NCBI RefSeq assembly: GCF_949987515.2 | Contig: NC_082687.1 | Coordinates: 119,083,838-119,147,837, forward strand | Source: Delphinus delphis | Lineage: Eukaryota; Chordata; Mammalia; Artiodactyla; Delphinidae | Direction: 5' to 3' | DNA: 64,000 nt | Shown here: positions 1 through 10,271 of the stretch, piece after piece | Layout: each line of letters opens with the position of its first letter | Numbering within the stretch: position 1 is the stretch's first letter | Made by a program: the position numbers and the translations under genes | The notes under the pieces: generated by a model | Told to the model about the DNA's origin: nothing | Databases searched by the model: none | Seen by the model: the letters and a program-made list of their open reading frames with translations, nothing else

Positions 1-563
1 TTCTCCTTGGATTTATCCCGTATGGGACTCTCTGCACTTCCTGGACTTGACTGACTATTTCCTTTCCCATATTAAGGAAGTTTTCAACTATAATCTCTTC
101 AAATATTTTCTCAGACCCTGCCTTTATCTCTTCTTTTTCTGGGACCCCTATAATTCGAATGTTGGTACGTTTAGTGTTGTCCCAGAGGTCTCTGAGACTG
201 TCCTCAAGTCTTTTCATTTCTTTTTTCTTTATTCTGCTCTGTGGTAGCTATTTACATTATTTTATTTTCCAGGTCGCTTATCCGTTCTTCTGCCTCAGTT
301 ATTCTGCTATTGATTCCTTCTAGAGAATTTTTAATTTCATTTATTGTGTTGTTCATCATTGTTTGTTTGCTCTTTACTTCTTCTAGGTCCATGTTAAATG
401 TTTCTTGTATTTTCTCCATTCTATTTCCAAGATTTGGGGCCATCTTTACTATCATTACTCTGAATTGTTTTTCAGGTAGGCTGCCTATTTCCTCTTCATT
501 TGTTTGGTCTGGTGAGTTTTTACTTTGCTCCTTCATCTGCTGTGTATTGCTCTGTCTTCTCAT
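1..563 (-). pseudogene. L1 ORF1 (RNA-binding protein) remnant, partial and broken
   Basis: L1 ORF1 encodes the RNA-binding chaperone of the L1 ribonucleoprotein. The minus-strand start codon at 563-561 opens with MRRQSNTQQMKEQ, as in the second L1, followed by the coiled-coil N-terminal part (NNTINEIKNSLEGINSRITEAE). The frame is broken in two visible ways: an in-frame TAA near 252 where relatives have a glutamate codon, and an extra A in the A-rich run near 225 that shifts the frame. Protein-like sequence continues beyond (edge motif around 'GVPEKEE' and 'FLNMGKEIVSQVQE'), so the copy decayed after insertion. It is cut by the window edge. I regard it as non-functional. Confidence 0.85.
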
Positions 564-598
564 TTTGCTTAATTTACTGTGTTTGGGGTCTCTTTTTT

Positions 599-803
599 TT
601 TTTTTTTTTTGCGTTACGGGGGCCTCTCACTGTTGTGGCCTCTCCCGCTGCGGAGCACAGGCTCTGGATGCGCAGGCTCAGCGGCCATGGCTCACAGGCC
701 CAGCCGCTCCGCGGCATGTGGGATCCTCCCGGACCGGGGCACGAACCCGTGTCCCCTGCATCAGCAGGCGGACTCTCAACCACTGCGCCACCAGGGAAGC
801 CCC
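599..803 (-). mobile_element. CHR-type tRNA-derived SINE (short type), nested in L1
   Basis: The minus strand starts at 803 with the CHR head 'ggcttccctggtggcgcag' and ends in a poly(A) seen as the T run after 591. The A-box-like 'gtggcgcagtggttgag' and a B-box-like 'gggttcgtgcc' are present, as expected for a pol III-transcribed tRNA-derived SINE. It is flanked by a 15-bp duplication, 'tggggtctctttttt', at 584-598 and 804-818. It sits within the L1 just upstream of ORF1, so it inserted after that L1. Confidence 0.93.
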
Positions 804-1275
804 TGGGGTCTCTTTTTTGCAGGCTGCTGGTTCATAGTTTCTGTTGTTTTTGGTGTCTGCCCGCAGTGGGTAAGTTTGGCTCAGTGGTTTCTGTAGGTTT
901 CCTGGTGGAGGGGGCTGCTCCCTGTGTTCTGATGGATGAGGCTGGATCTTGCCTTTCTGGTGGGCAGGGCTGCATCTGGTGGTGTGTTTTGGGGTGTCTG
1001 TGAACTTAGTGTGATTTTAGGCAGCCTCTCTGCTAATGGATGAGGTTGTGCTCCTGTCTTGCTGGTTGTTTGGCATGGGGTGTCCAGCACCGGAGCTTGC
1101 TGGCCATTGGGGGGAGTTGGGTCTTACTGTTGAGATGGAGATCTCTGGGCGAGCTCTCGCCGATTGATACTATGTGGGGTCGGGAGGTCTCTGGTCATCC
1201 AATGTCCTGAAGTCAGCTCTCCCACCTCAGAAGCTCAGGCCTGACACCAGGCTGGAGCACCAAGACCCTGTCAGC

Positions 1276-1412
1276 CACGTGGCAGAAGATGAGAGATCAT
1301 GTGGAGGAGAAATGAGGAGACTCAGCCAATATCCAGTACCCACTGCCACATATCTGAGTGAAGACAACTTGGACCCTCCAGCCACAGTGGAGCCTTCAAG
1401 ATAACTGCAGAT
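1276..1412 (+). mobile_element. MLT1-like MaLR LTR fragment
   Basis: The words around 'cttggaccctccagccac' and 'gagccttcaagataactgcag' resemble the middle of MLT1-class LTRs (non-autonomous MaLR retrotransposons) in sense orientation. Both LTR ends are missing. It directly abuts the truncated 5' end of the minus-strand L1, so the L1 may have landed in it. Assignment is from memory of the consensus. Confidence 0.55.
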
Positions 1413-1439
1413 TAAATGATCCCAGGATAAGGACCTCCC

Positions 1440-1490
1440 AGATTTACCATACGACTCAGCAATTCCACTCCTAAGTATTTACCTCGAGGA
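1440..1490 (+). mobile_element. Short L1 ORF2 3'-end scrap
   Basis: The segment 'gactcagcaattccactcct' followed by 'aagtatttacc' matches the familiar end of L1 ORF2 ('gacccagcaattccactcct...gtatttaccc'). Only about 50 bases are recognisable. It could be part of a longer, very diverged element. Confidence 0.5.
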
Positions 1491-1499
1491 GAAGGCGTG

Positions 1500-3195
1500 G
1501 GTGGAGCTAGCTTCCACAGAACGGTAAGAGACCCGGGTCAAGAGGCATGAAATCAGGGGAAAATCTGAGTTGAGGCTGCGGCGTTGGTGCAGCAGAGGAG
1601 CAGCGGTGCCTGCAGCCGCTGAGCAAGCACACAGCTTCACTCTCCTTCACTCACTTTAGTATATTCTTGTGACAACCCATTTTAGAGATGGGAAAACAAG
1701 ATTTCAATAATCAAAATTTTATTTTGATAAAGAAATAGCTTAACTTTCTAAAAAGGGAAATAAGGAAACGGAAACTAGATCTTTTGTTTTTTTCAACAAA
1801 TGTGGTTACAAAAAACGTGTGTCGACTTACTGTACTTTCCAAGAAGTTTCATATTACTCTCTGAACATTTCAAAACATTTTCCCAAAGCTTTTTGCCTTG
1901 AGAAGAATGTCCAGAGCTAGAATTTTTCTGCAGTTACTGGGAAATCTTCCCTCAGCTGGTACCAAAGTTATTAAAAGCCAATTTCTAGTGCTGTCTCAGT
2001 TAAAATCAGAAAAGCAAAATAGAATTTAAACACAAGACAACGCTCTTAAGCAAATTCAGTTGTGGTATATCTTCTTAAAATTTGGACACTTTTCCTTCCC
2101 TTTCCCAAGTGGCACCCTTGTTTCCAAGCATTACTGGAATGTATGTGTTTGTCCAAGAAATACATCTCAAGCCTCCTATCACTTTCTTTTGTCTTTGAAG
2201 ACATACAATTACAGGGTCATAAATTAATGTTCATATATTAATTTTCTCATAGTATTAAGACCGTGTCTTGGTTTAGTGTAACTTCCATTTAACACCCATT
2301 TTGGAATTGAATGTTAATCTCACTTAGAAAATTATTTGTCCTTCGCCTATAAGACTTTCAATGCCTTCTGTTCACCAGCTGTCTACTTCAGCTCTCCCAG
2401 AATATTAAAACCTGCTTTCATACTGATGGAGTTCCTCATGTTCATCAATAATGCTTTTCTGTTTCCTCAAAGCAATGAGTCAGTCTGCTCATTTTCTCTT
2501 ATAGTAATTCTCCCTCTTTCCTTATTCTTGGCAAAGATAGAGCAAAAAAGGAACATGACATATGTCTCAGAAGTTTTCATTAAATCATATTTCTTTTATG
2601 CAGCCACACTCTTCCCATCTCATAATGTCATAAAGAAATTCATTTCCTCTTCCTGGAAAGGGAGTCTACCTTACCGTTCTTATGCTTACTTCCTCCAGTG
2701 GAAAAATGAGAGATGCCCTCCACAGTTCTTCTGTCATTGCCTCACCCTTGTCTTACCCCAAAAGATTTTTCCTATACTTTTTTTAGTTCCATCAGTATCT
2801 CAGTGAGAATGCAACAGTTTTTGTTTGTTTTGAATGTAGGATTTACTTCTGCAGAGTGCTATTGTAAACAGTAATTCAGCAGAGCTTCCAGCTGGAAACT
2901 AAGCTGTGTTTACTTAAGGAAGCAAATATTTTAAGATACTTCAGATGACAATTGAGGAGGAGATGCCAGAAGTCCGTGAGATAAAGAGAAACTTCCAGGG
3001 ATTTTTCCTGGGAGATCTTACCCTCAAAGAGAGAGTAAAGGCACAGTAGCTTGATCCAATGGTGATGCTTTAAGCCAGAAAGGAGGGTTTGCTCTGACAA
3101 TAGCATCATTCCTGATACCAGCTTGAACTTGGGCCCAGTCACCGAATGATTCTTATGTGAGGGAGGGAAAGTTGAGAGCAGGATATATAGGGCAA
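1500..3195. other. No recognised feature
   Basis: AT-rich sequence with no element I can name. A 156-codon open stretch at 2336-2806 (plus) has a hydrophobic, low-complexity-like translation, starts at TTG, and shows no domain or flanking splice signal that would support a gene. Confidence 0.4.
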
Positions 3196-3330
3196 CCCAG
3201 ACAAATCTGGGTTTAGGTCCAGAAACCAATTTCTACTAGCTATAGGACCATGAGAAAATGATCTAGCTTCACCGAGCCTCAGTTTCCCCATCTGCAGAAG
3301 AATGAAAGTCAAACTGTTACACATATTTCT
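3196..3330 (+). mobile_element. MIR SINE fragment
   Basis: The MIR core is recognisable: 'ctagctataggaccatgag', then 'gagcctcagtttccccatct'. These correspond to the consensus 'tagctgtgtgaccttggg' and 'gcctcagtttcctcatctg'. It is an ancient tRNA-derived SINE with heavy divergence, as expected for its age. Confidence 0.75.
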
Positions 3331-4596
3331 GGCAAACACTGGATGTGTAAAGTAGCATTAGGGGCCTGTGTAACTAAAGTTGCAAAAGGAAATGTCTTTC
3401 CATTGAAATGGAGAGAGCAATAGCATTTAGCTGCATTTGGGCTCTGGAGAATATATCCAAATATTAGGCTGACTTGTCACAGTGAGTGGTACCACAACAA
3501 TGCCACCGAGAGTGGTAAAGCTGACGTCTAGAAGCAGCAGTGATAGGTGGGCATCTGACAATCACTGGCAGTCAAAAGCTTGAGGATGAGAAACTGGGCT
3601 TATAAGTGTATATTCAATATTCCCCTGTAGACTTTGAGAATTATTTGTGAAGGGATTCTAGAGATAAGTTGATTTTGTATATCTAGTTTTCTCACAGTGC
3701 ATGAAAACAAACATGTTGCATAACCCTGGTACCTTCTAGAAAAACCTATGTTGTGATACTTTACACATTCATGTGACACTTTATACCCCATCCACAGGAA
3801 GTCCATGACCGGTGGGGAAGACATGTCTATACATAAATGATTACAAAACCAAGGTGATAAAGCCTATGAATGAGGTATAAAGAAGGTATTTATTTAGGAC
3901 AGAGCAAAAGGGGGCTGGAGAACTCTGTGGGACTAAAGAGTCATGAAATGTCCAAACCTTGGCATAAAAGATAGTTCATCCAATGGGCAAGGAGACAAGG
4001 GTTTCCATGAAGAATAACCAGCATGTGAAAAGGCATAGTACATGAAACTGCATGGTCTGTTAGAGGACTGTGGAATGGTGGGACATGGGTGCATTTTGGG
4101 AAGTGGGAAATGGAGAGTGGAAAAAAGAAAACGAGCAGTTTTAACAGGAAAGATACTGAATTCACCTTTGAAAATGCTGAGTGAAGTTGATATGAGTATA
4201 GAAAAGTACTTGACCTTTAGTAGGTGTATGTGTCGGAAGTCATCAGCCTGTATTTTGTAGTTTAGTGAGCCAATGATTATGGACAGATCCCTGGGTGACA
4301 CTAGTATAACACGGGCAGGTGATGAAAGAGAAGTCAGTGAAGGTGAGTGAGAAGAAAAGATCAGAAGGAAAAAGGAGGGTGTTGAGGGATACTTTTATAG
4401 ATGTAAATGGAGTAAGACATTTTAAGAAAGTTGAATTAGTGAATAGTATCAATTGCAAATGGAAGGACAAGTGAAAAATCAGATGCAAAATGACTGTGGA
4501 TTTATCAGGGTAGAGCTTATTAGTGGTGTGATAAGGGGCTGCAAAGTCTTGGACGTCATGATCAATAAGCTTGGCTATGATATATTAGAGTGAGTT
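3331..4596. other. No recognised feature
   Basis: Mixed AT-rich sequence, purine-rich from about 4080 to 4400. Short open frames on both strands (for example minus 4301-3933) have no recognisable domain. I see nothing to annotate. Confidence 0.4.
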
Positions 4597-4615
4597 AGAA
4601 CATTACCCCTAAAAT

Positions 4616-4879
4616 GGGGGTGAGGGAGGGATAAATTAGGAGTTTGGGATTAACAGAGACATAGTACTATATATAAAATAGATAAATAACAAGGACCTAC
4701 TGTATAGCACAGGGAACTACATTCAATATCTTGTAATAACCTATAATGGAAAAAAATCTGGAAAAGAATATATACATATCACTTTGCTGTACACCTGAAA
4801 CTAACACATTGTAAATCAACTGTACTTGAATAAAAAAATTAAAAAATAAAATAAAATCATACTTAATGGTGAGAAAGAA
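4616..4879 (+). mobile_element. 5'-truncated L1 insertion (3' UTR only) with target-site duplication
   Basis: This is the end of the cetartiodactyl L1 3' UTR: 'aaggacctactgtatagcac', 'gctgtacacctgaaac' and the terminal 'gaataaaaaaatt' A-rich tail with an AATAAA. A 19-bp near-perfect duplication, 'agaacattacccctaaaat' at 4597-4615 and the same with one mismatch at 4880-4898, brackets it. That is direct evidence of target-primed insertion. The copy contains no coding sequence. Confidence 0.9.
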
Positions 4880-4898
4880 AGAACATTACCCATAAAAT

Positions 4899-6157
4899 AA
4901 CATGAGGTCTCATAAATGTTTAAAGTTGAGGAGAATTAAGCTGGCAAGAGGTGATGGAGAGAGTGAAGATTTAGGAGCCCAAACACTCTTTAGTGACTGG
5001 TCTTATTAAGTAGTCCTCACTGCTACTCAGCAACTCATTTTAGTTTTGCACCTCTCTCCTGTCTCTCAGTCTCTCAATGGCCATTTCATATCTTCCCTTA
5101 TGTTAACCACTGGACTTCACGTTTACCCTCGCTTTCATTCTCTGTAGATGTCTTTACCTCACACTTCACAAGGACAATAAAAAACATCAGCCAGGTACCT
5201 GTTCTCCTTTGCCTGGATATGTATCGGAAAACGAGCCAATTTCATCAACAAAGTGATAGGGGAAACAGTATCTTGAAGAGAGGTAGAAGTTCCAGTTAAG
5301 TCCCCAGCACAGAGCGAGCTAACTTCCAGGAGAGTAGCAATAAGGATGGAGAAGAGGTCTTTAGCACATAAGGAGGAATCCAGAAAACAAAATGAACGGA
5401 ATGGGGAGGGAAGTCAGTCAAATGAGTCTTGGGGGCTGATAATCAGAGAATATGCAGATCAGAGGTACTGGAGGGAATTCAAATTTTCATCATTAAATTT
5501 CTTTCTGGGATTAGACAAGATGGCCACTACAAAGAAGCACACATTTCGTGAAGGAAGGAAGTCTTAACTGGGAGTTAGAGATATGTGTATGGGTGTGGGA
5601 GTGAGAAGAGAAGAAAGAAAAGGGGAGGAAAGCCTCCTTGCCCCTCATCATTAGCAGAGAGTCATTTCTAACTCTGAAAAGAAATACTTCTTTTTCAGGG
5701 AGAAGTGGGAAGAACACACACCATACTATTTGGTCATTAAACGAATGAAAGAGTTATAGGAATATCCACAACATTTTATTAAGTGAAAAAAGGTGAGTTT
5801 AACAAAACAGGGTGTGCACGCGTGTGTGTGTGTGTGACAGAAGGAGACACACAGACAGACCCCAAATGCTGAGAGAGGCTCTCTAGGAGCTGTGGGCATG
5901 GAGGGGATTTCAGAGGCTGATACATGTTTGGCGAGGCCTGAGGCTTATACAATTCCAGGACCTCCTTTAAGAGAAAAAGACACAAATCTGTGAATGCTAA
6001 TTAGTTACAAAAGTAAATATTTGTTTAGGGGAATCCAAGCTTAATTAGCTCCACAACAAATCTGTCTCTACATGATTTTTATAGTATTCTCTATGCTTAG
6101 TATAGCTTTCCCACAATGAGCATGAATTATTTTAGAACTAAGAACCAAAGCAGAAGT
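4899..6157. other. No gene; one short TG repeat
   Basis: The only distinct item is a short alternating 'gtgtgcacgcgtgtgtg'-type simple repeat at 5812-5836. Several 65-80-codon frames on both strands lack coding signatures, and one (minus 5985-5779) runs through the TG repeat. Confidence 0.45.
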
Positions 6158-6166
6158 TATGTAAAT

Positions 6167-6381
6167 TTTTTTTTTTTTTTTTTCTTTTTGTGGTACACGG
6201 GCCTCTCACTGTTGTGGCCTCTCCCGTTGCCGAGCACAGGCTCCGGACGCGCAGGCTCAGCGGCCATGGCTCACGGGCCCAGCCGCTCCACGGCATGTGG
6301 GATCCTCCTGGATCGGAGCACGAACCCGTGTCCCCTGCATCGGCAGGCGGACTCCCAACCACTGCGCCACCAGGGAAGCCC
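6167..6381 (-). mobile_element. CHR-type SINE (short type)
   Basis: On the minus strand it runs from the head 'gggcttccctggtggcgcag' at 6381 to a poly(A) of about 17 read as T at 6167-6183. The pol III A-box and B-box positions are intact ('gggttcgtgctcc'). The target-site duplication 'tatgtaaat' is found at 6158-6166 and 6382-6390. The full length, clean duplication and intact tail suggest a fairly recent insertion. Confidence 0.94.
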
Positions 6382-6659
6382 TATGTAAATGTTTTTAATG
6401 TCAGCCATGCTCTCTAATTTACTTACATTAGATCTCTTTTGAAATGATCATTAGAGACGGTTTCTAATCAGAAGGGCTGCAGAGTTTAAGAGCTTATGTT
6501 GTCATTTATGATGTATTTCTAGAAAGTCATGCACAAAATTCCTAGCTTGAGCTTACCCTTGAATTTTATTTGCTTACATAAAGCACTATAGACAAATATC
6601 CTAAAACAAGAGGAAAGTCAAAGTCAAACAACTCTAATCAGGAAAACCTTGTTCTTTCA

Positions 6660-6900
6660 TCAAAAAAATGGACGTGAGTTGTGCAGACTTTCGCAACCCA
6701 GTGTAAGTGGGTTTACAAAAACGAGGTTAGCGCCTCCCAGTAAAAGAGCTGTCGCTGCAATAAGCGTTCTTTCTTGCGGCTTGAGCTCTGCTTCCCCTGG
6801 TATCACGCTTTAAACTGGAAGGAGCTTCTGCTGAGGGTTTCCTTGGTAACAGGAAGTGACTGTGTATGAGAAGTTGGTACTGGTTCACTTTGTCCTCTCA
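6660..6900. promoter_or_regulatory. CpG-retaining block with X-box-like and ETS-like motifs
   Basis: Within about 110 bases (6671-6780) there are several CpGs ('gacgtg', 'ttcgca', 'aacgag', 'agcgcc', 'gtcgct', 'agcgtt', 'tgcggc') in surroundings almost devoid of them. At 6837-6850 lies 'gtttccttggtaac', an imperfect palindrome close to the RFX X-box (GTTNCC-NN-GGNAAC). It is followed directly by 'acaggaagtg' at 6849-6858, an ETS-like site. No repeat family was recognised here. This may be a promoter or enhancer, but motif matches of this size occur by chance. No CAGE, chromatin or conservation data are available to me. Confidence 0.25.
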
Positions 6901-7016
6901 GCCATCAAGGAAGTGCATTACTGTAAATGATTTGGGGACTGTCCCCATGCATTCTTCTCGGTGAACACGCTGCTGAAGGGTGTATTGAGAAACCGCGAAA
7001 GAAGATGTTTTCTTAC

Positions 7017-7137
7017 CTTCACAGAACATGGACTTCTGTGACTTGGCATTGGTCCCGGGGTGACCCCTCTGGGATCAGGAGAAACATTCCTCTCAATCAG
7101 ATCGCAGATTTTATTATCCAGCTCCATGCTTTCACAT
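7017..7137 (-). CDS. Candidate 5' coding exon, unidentified gene
   Basis: On the minus strand a pyrimidine-rich stretch ends in 'cccctgggcag' (AG at 7139-7138). It is followed by 10 bases and an ATG at 7127-7125 in strong context ('aagcATGG'). The frame then runs 37 codons (MELDNKICDLIERNVSPD...) to a near-consensus donor, AAG|GTAAGA, with GT at 7016-7015, in phase 0. It would be a 121-bp exon with a short 5' UTR. I do not recognise the protein and found no partner exon in the window. The CpG block at 6660-6900 lies downstream on this strand, so it would not be this gene's promoter. A chance coincidence of splice-like signals is quite possible. Confidence 0.22.
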
Positions 7138-7419
7138 CTGCCCAGGGGACATGGGAAAGTCACATTTTACAAAGATAATTAAAAATGATTATAATTTTGT
7201 GAATGATGTGGAGGTGTTATTCGTGTACAATACCCCTCTAAAATCTCCAGTTCTCTAATTTCATTTTGTATTCATTAGTTGCTGCCATTAGAGAACTTTA
7301 AAGAGTATTGGAGTTTAATTTTCACTTACTTGCACATTTATTCCAAGTAATCAAGTAAGATACAGGCAAGTTTAGGGATTTTCACAGTCTGATAACGATG
7401 ACCAGAGCTGAGCACTCCC

Positions 7420-7620
7420 AGTAAGCCTGATGCTTTACATCCATATTCTTATTCAGTGGGTATAACAACGCATTACCATAGTCAGCATTACCTGCGTTAT
7501 ACAGATGAGCAAACTCAGACTTAGGAAGTTAATTAACTTACTAATTTACATGATATCACACTGCAGAACATTGGCAGGACCAAGATCAGATGCAGATCTG
7601 TAGGGTTCTATGGCCTGTCT
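7420..7620 (-). mobile_element. MIR SINE fragment
   Basis: In antisense the MIR landmarks appear in order: 'gatgctttacatccatattc', then 'acagatgagcaaactcagac', then 'ggaagttaattaact' and the diverged tRNA-like head. They correspond to consensus 'acagatgaggaaactgaggc' and 'gaggttaagtaact'. Confidence 0.7.
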
Positions 7621-7912
7621 CTGGGCTATGTTTGCTGTATGTCTTCAGTTAAACTGAGAACAAATCCCTAAGGAATTATTTGCCACCAAATGGAAATATT
7701 AGAGTCAAAGAGTACCTGGAAATTACCTTAAAAAGAACTTAGTCCAACTTGCATCATTTATATGAGAACAAGAATGAATTGCTTACATTCCCATGACTAT
7801 TAACAGGTAACATCAAAATTTAAATCAGATTTTCTGACTCCAGTCCATTTTTCTTTCCATTATATCATGTTGGCATGATGGAGAAATCTTCTCATTAAAA
7901 ACACAATTCAAG

Positions 7913-8140
7913 GGCTTCCCTGGTGGGGAAGTGGTTGAGAGTCCGCCTGCCGATGCGGGGGCCACGGGTTCGTGCCCCGGTCCGGGAAGGTCCCACATGC
8001 CGCGGAGCGGCTGGACCCGTGAGCCATGGCCGCTGAGCCTCCGCGTCCGGAGCCTGTGCTCCGCAACGGGAGAGGCCACAACAGTGAGGGGCCCGCGTAC
8101 CGCAAAAAAAAAAAAAAAAAAAAAAAAGGAAAAAAAACCC
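7913..8140 (+). mobile_element. CHR-type SINE (short type), full length
   Basis: The head 'ggcttccctggtgg', the tRNA-related part with B box 'gggttcgtgccc', and the body to 'cgcgtaccgc' are all present, ending in a poly(A) of about 24 with an added 'ggaaaaaaacccc'. The target-site duplication 'cacaattcaag' is perfect at 7902-7912 and 8141-8151. The A box is altered ('tggtggggaagtgg' instead of 'tggtggcgcagtgg'). Confidence 0.94.
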
Positions 8141-9569
8141 CACAATTCAAGAGAAAAATACGTTCATTTTGTTATTTTTCTTTACATAGTTTTTTTTTTC
8201 TTTTCCCTTCCTCATCATTTTTCGTCCCTTAAAAACAACCCCTTGGAGGCTTCTGGGAAGATGGCGGAAGAGTAAGACGCGGAGATCACCTTCCTCCCCA
8301 CAGATACACCAGAAATACATCTACACGTGGAACAACTCCTACAGAACACCTACTGAATGCTGGAACAAGACCTCAGACCGCCCAAAAGGCAAGAAACCCC
8401 CCACATACCTGGGTAGGGCAAAAGAAAAAAGAATAAACAGAGACAAAAGGATAGGGACGGGACCTGCACCAGTGGGAGGAAGCTGTGAAGGAGGAAATGT
8501 TTCCACACACTAGGAAGCCTGTTTGCGGGTGGAGACAGCGGGTGGCGGAGGGGGAAAGCTTCGAGGCCGCGGAGGAGAGCACAGCAACAGGGGTGTGGAG
8601 GGCAAAGCGGAGAGATTCCCGCACAGAGGATCAGGGCCGACCGGCACTCACCAGACCGAGAGGCTTGTCTGCTCACCCGCCGGGGCGGGCGGGGCTGGGA
8701 GCTGAGGCTCGGGCTTCGGTCGGAGCACAGGGAGAGGACTGGGGTTGGCTGCGTGAACACAGCCTGCAGGGGGTTAGTGCGCCACGGCTAGCCGGGAGGG
8801 AGTCCGGGGAAAAGTCTGGAGCTGCCGAAGAGGCAAGAGACTTTTTCTTCCCTCTTTGTTTCCTGGTGCGTGAGGAGAGGGGATTAAGAGAGCTGCTTAA
8901 AGGAGCTCCAGAGACGGGCACGAGCCGCGGCTAACAGCGCGGACCCCAGAGACGGGCGCGAGACGCTAAGGCTGCTGCTGCCGCCACCAAGAAGCCTGTG
9001 TGCGAGCACAGGTCACTCTCCACGCCTACCTTCCGGGGAGCATGTGCAGCCCGCCACCGCCAGGGTCCCGGGATCCAGGGACAACTCCCCTGGGAGAACA
9101 TACGGCGCGCCTCAGGCTGGTGCAACGTCACGCAGGCCTCTGCCGCTGCAGGCCCGCCCCACACTCCGTGCCCCCCCCCCCACCCCCGGCCTGAGTGAGC
9201 CAGAGACCCCGAAGCAGCGGCTCCTTTAACCCCGTCCTGTCTGAGCGGGAACAGACGCCCTCAGGCGACCTACATGCAGAGGCGGGGCCAAATCCAAAGC
9301 TGAGCCCCAGGAGCTGTGAGAACAAAGAAGAGAAAGGGAAATCCCTCCCAGCAGCCTCAGAAGCAGCGGATTAAAGCTCCACAATCAACTTGATATACCC
9401 TGCATCTGTGGAATACATGAATAGACAACGAGTCATCCCAAATTGAGGAGGTGGACTTCGAGGGCAAGATTTATGATTTTTTCCTTTTTTCCTCTTTTTG
9501 TGAGTGTGTATGCTTCTGTGTGAGATTTTGTCTGTATAGCTTTGCTTCCACCATTTGTCCTAGGGTTCT

Positions 9570-9775
9570 ATCCGTCCGTTTTTTTGTTTTTTAATATTTT
9601 TTCTTAATAATTATATTTTTATTTTAATAATTTTATTATATTTTATTTTACTTTATCTTCTTTCTTTTTTCCTTCCTTCTCTCCTTCCTTCCTCCCTTCC
9701 TCCCTCCCTCCCTCCTTTCTTTCTTTCTTTCTACTTCTACTAATTCTTTCTTTCTACTTTTTCTCACTTTTATTC
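9570..9775 (+). repeat. AT-rich then pyrimidine-rich low-complexity tract in L1 5' UTR
   Basis: A T/A-rich section (9570-9660) leads into imperfect TTCC/CCTT/TTTC runs (9660-9735). It lies inside the L1 5' UTR and is inherited with it, rather than being an independent microsatellite. A C-rich run (about 9170-9187) occurs earlier in the same UTR. Confidence 0.7.
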
Positions 9776-10271
9776 TGAGCTGTGTGAATGAAAGGCTCTT
9801 GGTATTGCAGCCAGGAGTCAGTGCTGTGCCTCTGAGGTGGGAGAACCAACTTCAGGACACTGGTCCACAAGAGACCTCCCAGCTCCACATAATATCTAAT
9901 GGCGAAAATCTCCCAGAGATCTCCATCTCAACACCCAGCTTCACTCAACGACCAGCAAGCTACAGTGCTGGACATCCTATGCCAAACAACTATCAAGACA
10001 GGAACACAACCCCACCCATTAGCAGAGAGGCTTCCTAAAATCATAATAAGTCCACAGACACCCCAAAATACACCACCAGACGTGGACCTGCCCACCAGAA
10101 AGACAAGATCCAGCCTCATCCACCAGAACACAGGCACTAGTCCCCTCCACCAGGAAACCTACACAACCCACTGAACCAACCTTAACCACTGGGGACAGAC
10201 ACCAAAAACAACAGGAACTGCGAACCTGCAGCCTGCAAAAAGGAGACCCCAAACACAGTAAGATAAGCAAA

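Larger units (their letters stand above)
1..1275 (-). mobile_element. L1 LINE, 5' UTR and ORF1 part, interrupted by a SINE
   Basis: Read on the minus strand this is the 5' portion of a cetartiodactyl L1: part of the 5' UTR (about 1275 down to 564) followed by ORF1, which runs off the left edge. It matches the second L1 in this window (8245-11218) nearly block for block, for example the segments around 'gacatcctatgcc' and 'ccagagatctccatctc'. The 5' end looks truncated near 1275, because the far-upstream UTR present in the second copy is missing. A CHR-type SINE (599-803) is inserted just upstream of the ORF1 start. The rest of the element, ORF2 included, would lie to the left of the window. 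Confidence 0.9.

Noticed and set aside
241..1003. Overlapping 100-200-codon plus-strand frames
   Set aside because: They are the antisense of L1 ORF1/5' UTR and of the CHR SINE; the sense features explain the sequence.
2336..2806. 156-codon plus-strand open frame
   Set aside because: Starts at TTG, has a hydrophobic low-complexity-like translation, no domain, no splice signals and no neighbour exon.
5812..5836. TG repeat as a regulatory site
   Set aside because: Short common microsatellite with no other signal around it.
8350..8934. 136- and 149-codon frames on both strands
   Set aside because: They lie in the GC-rich L1 5' UTR, where long open frames in all phases are expected.
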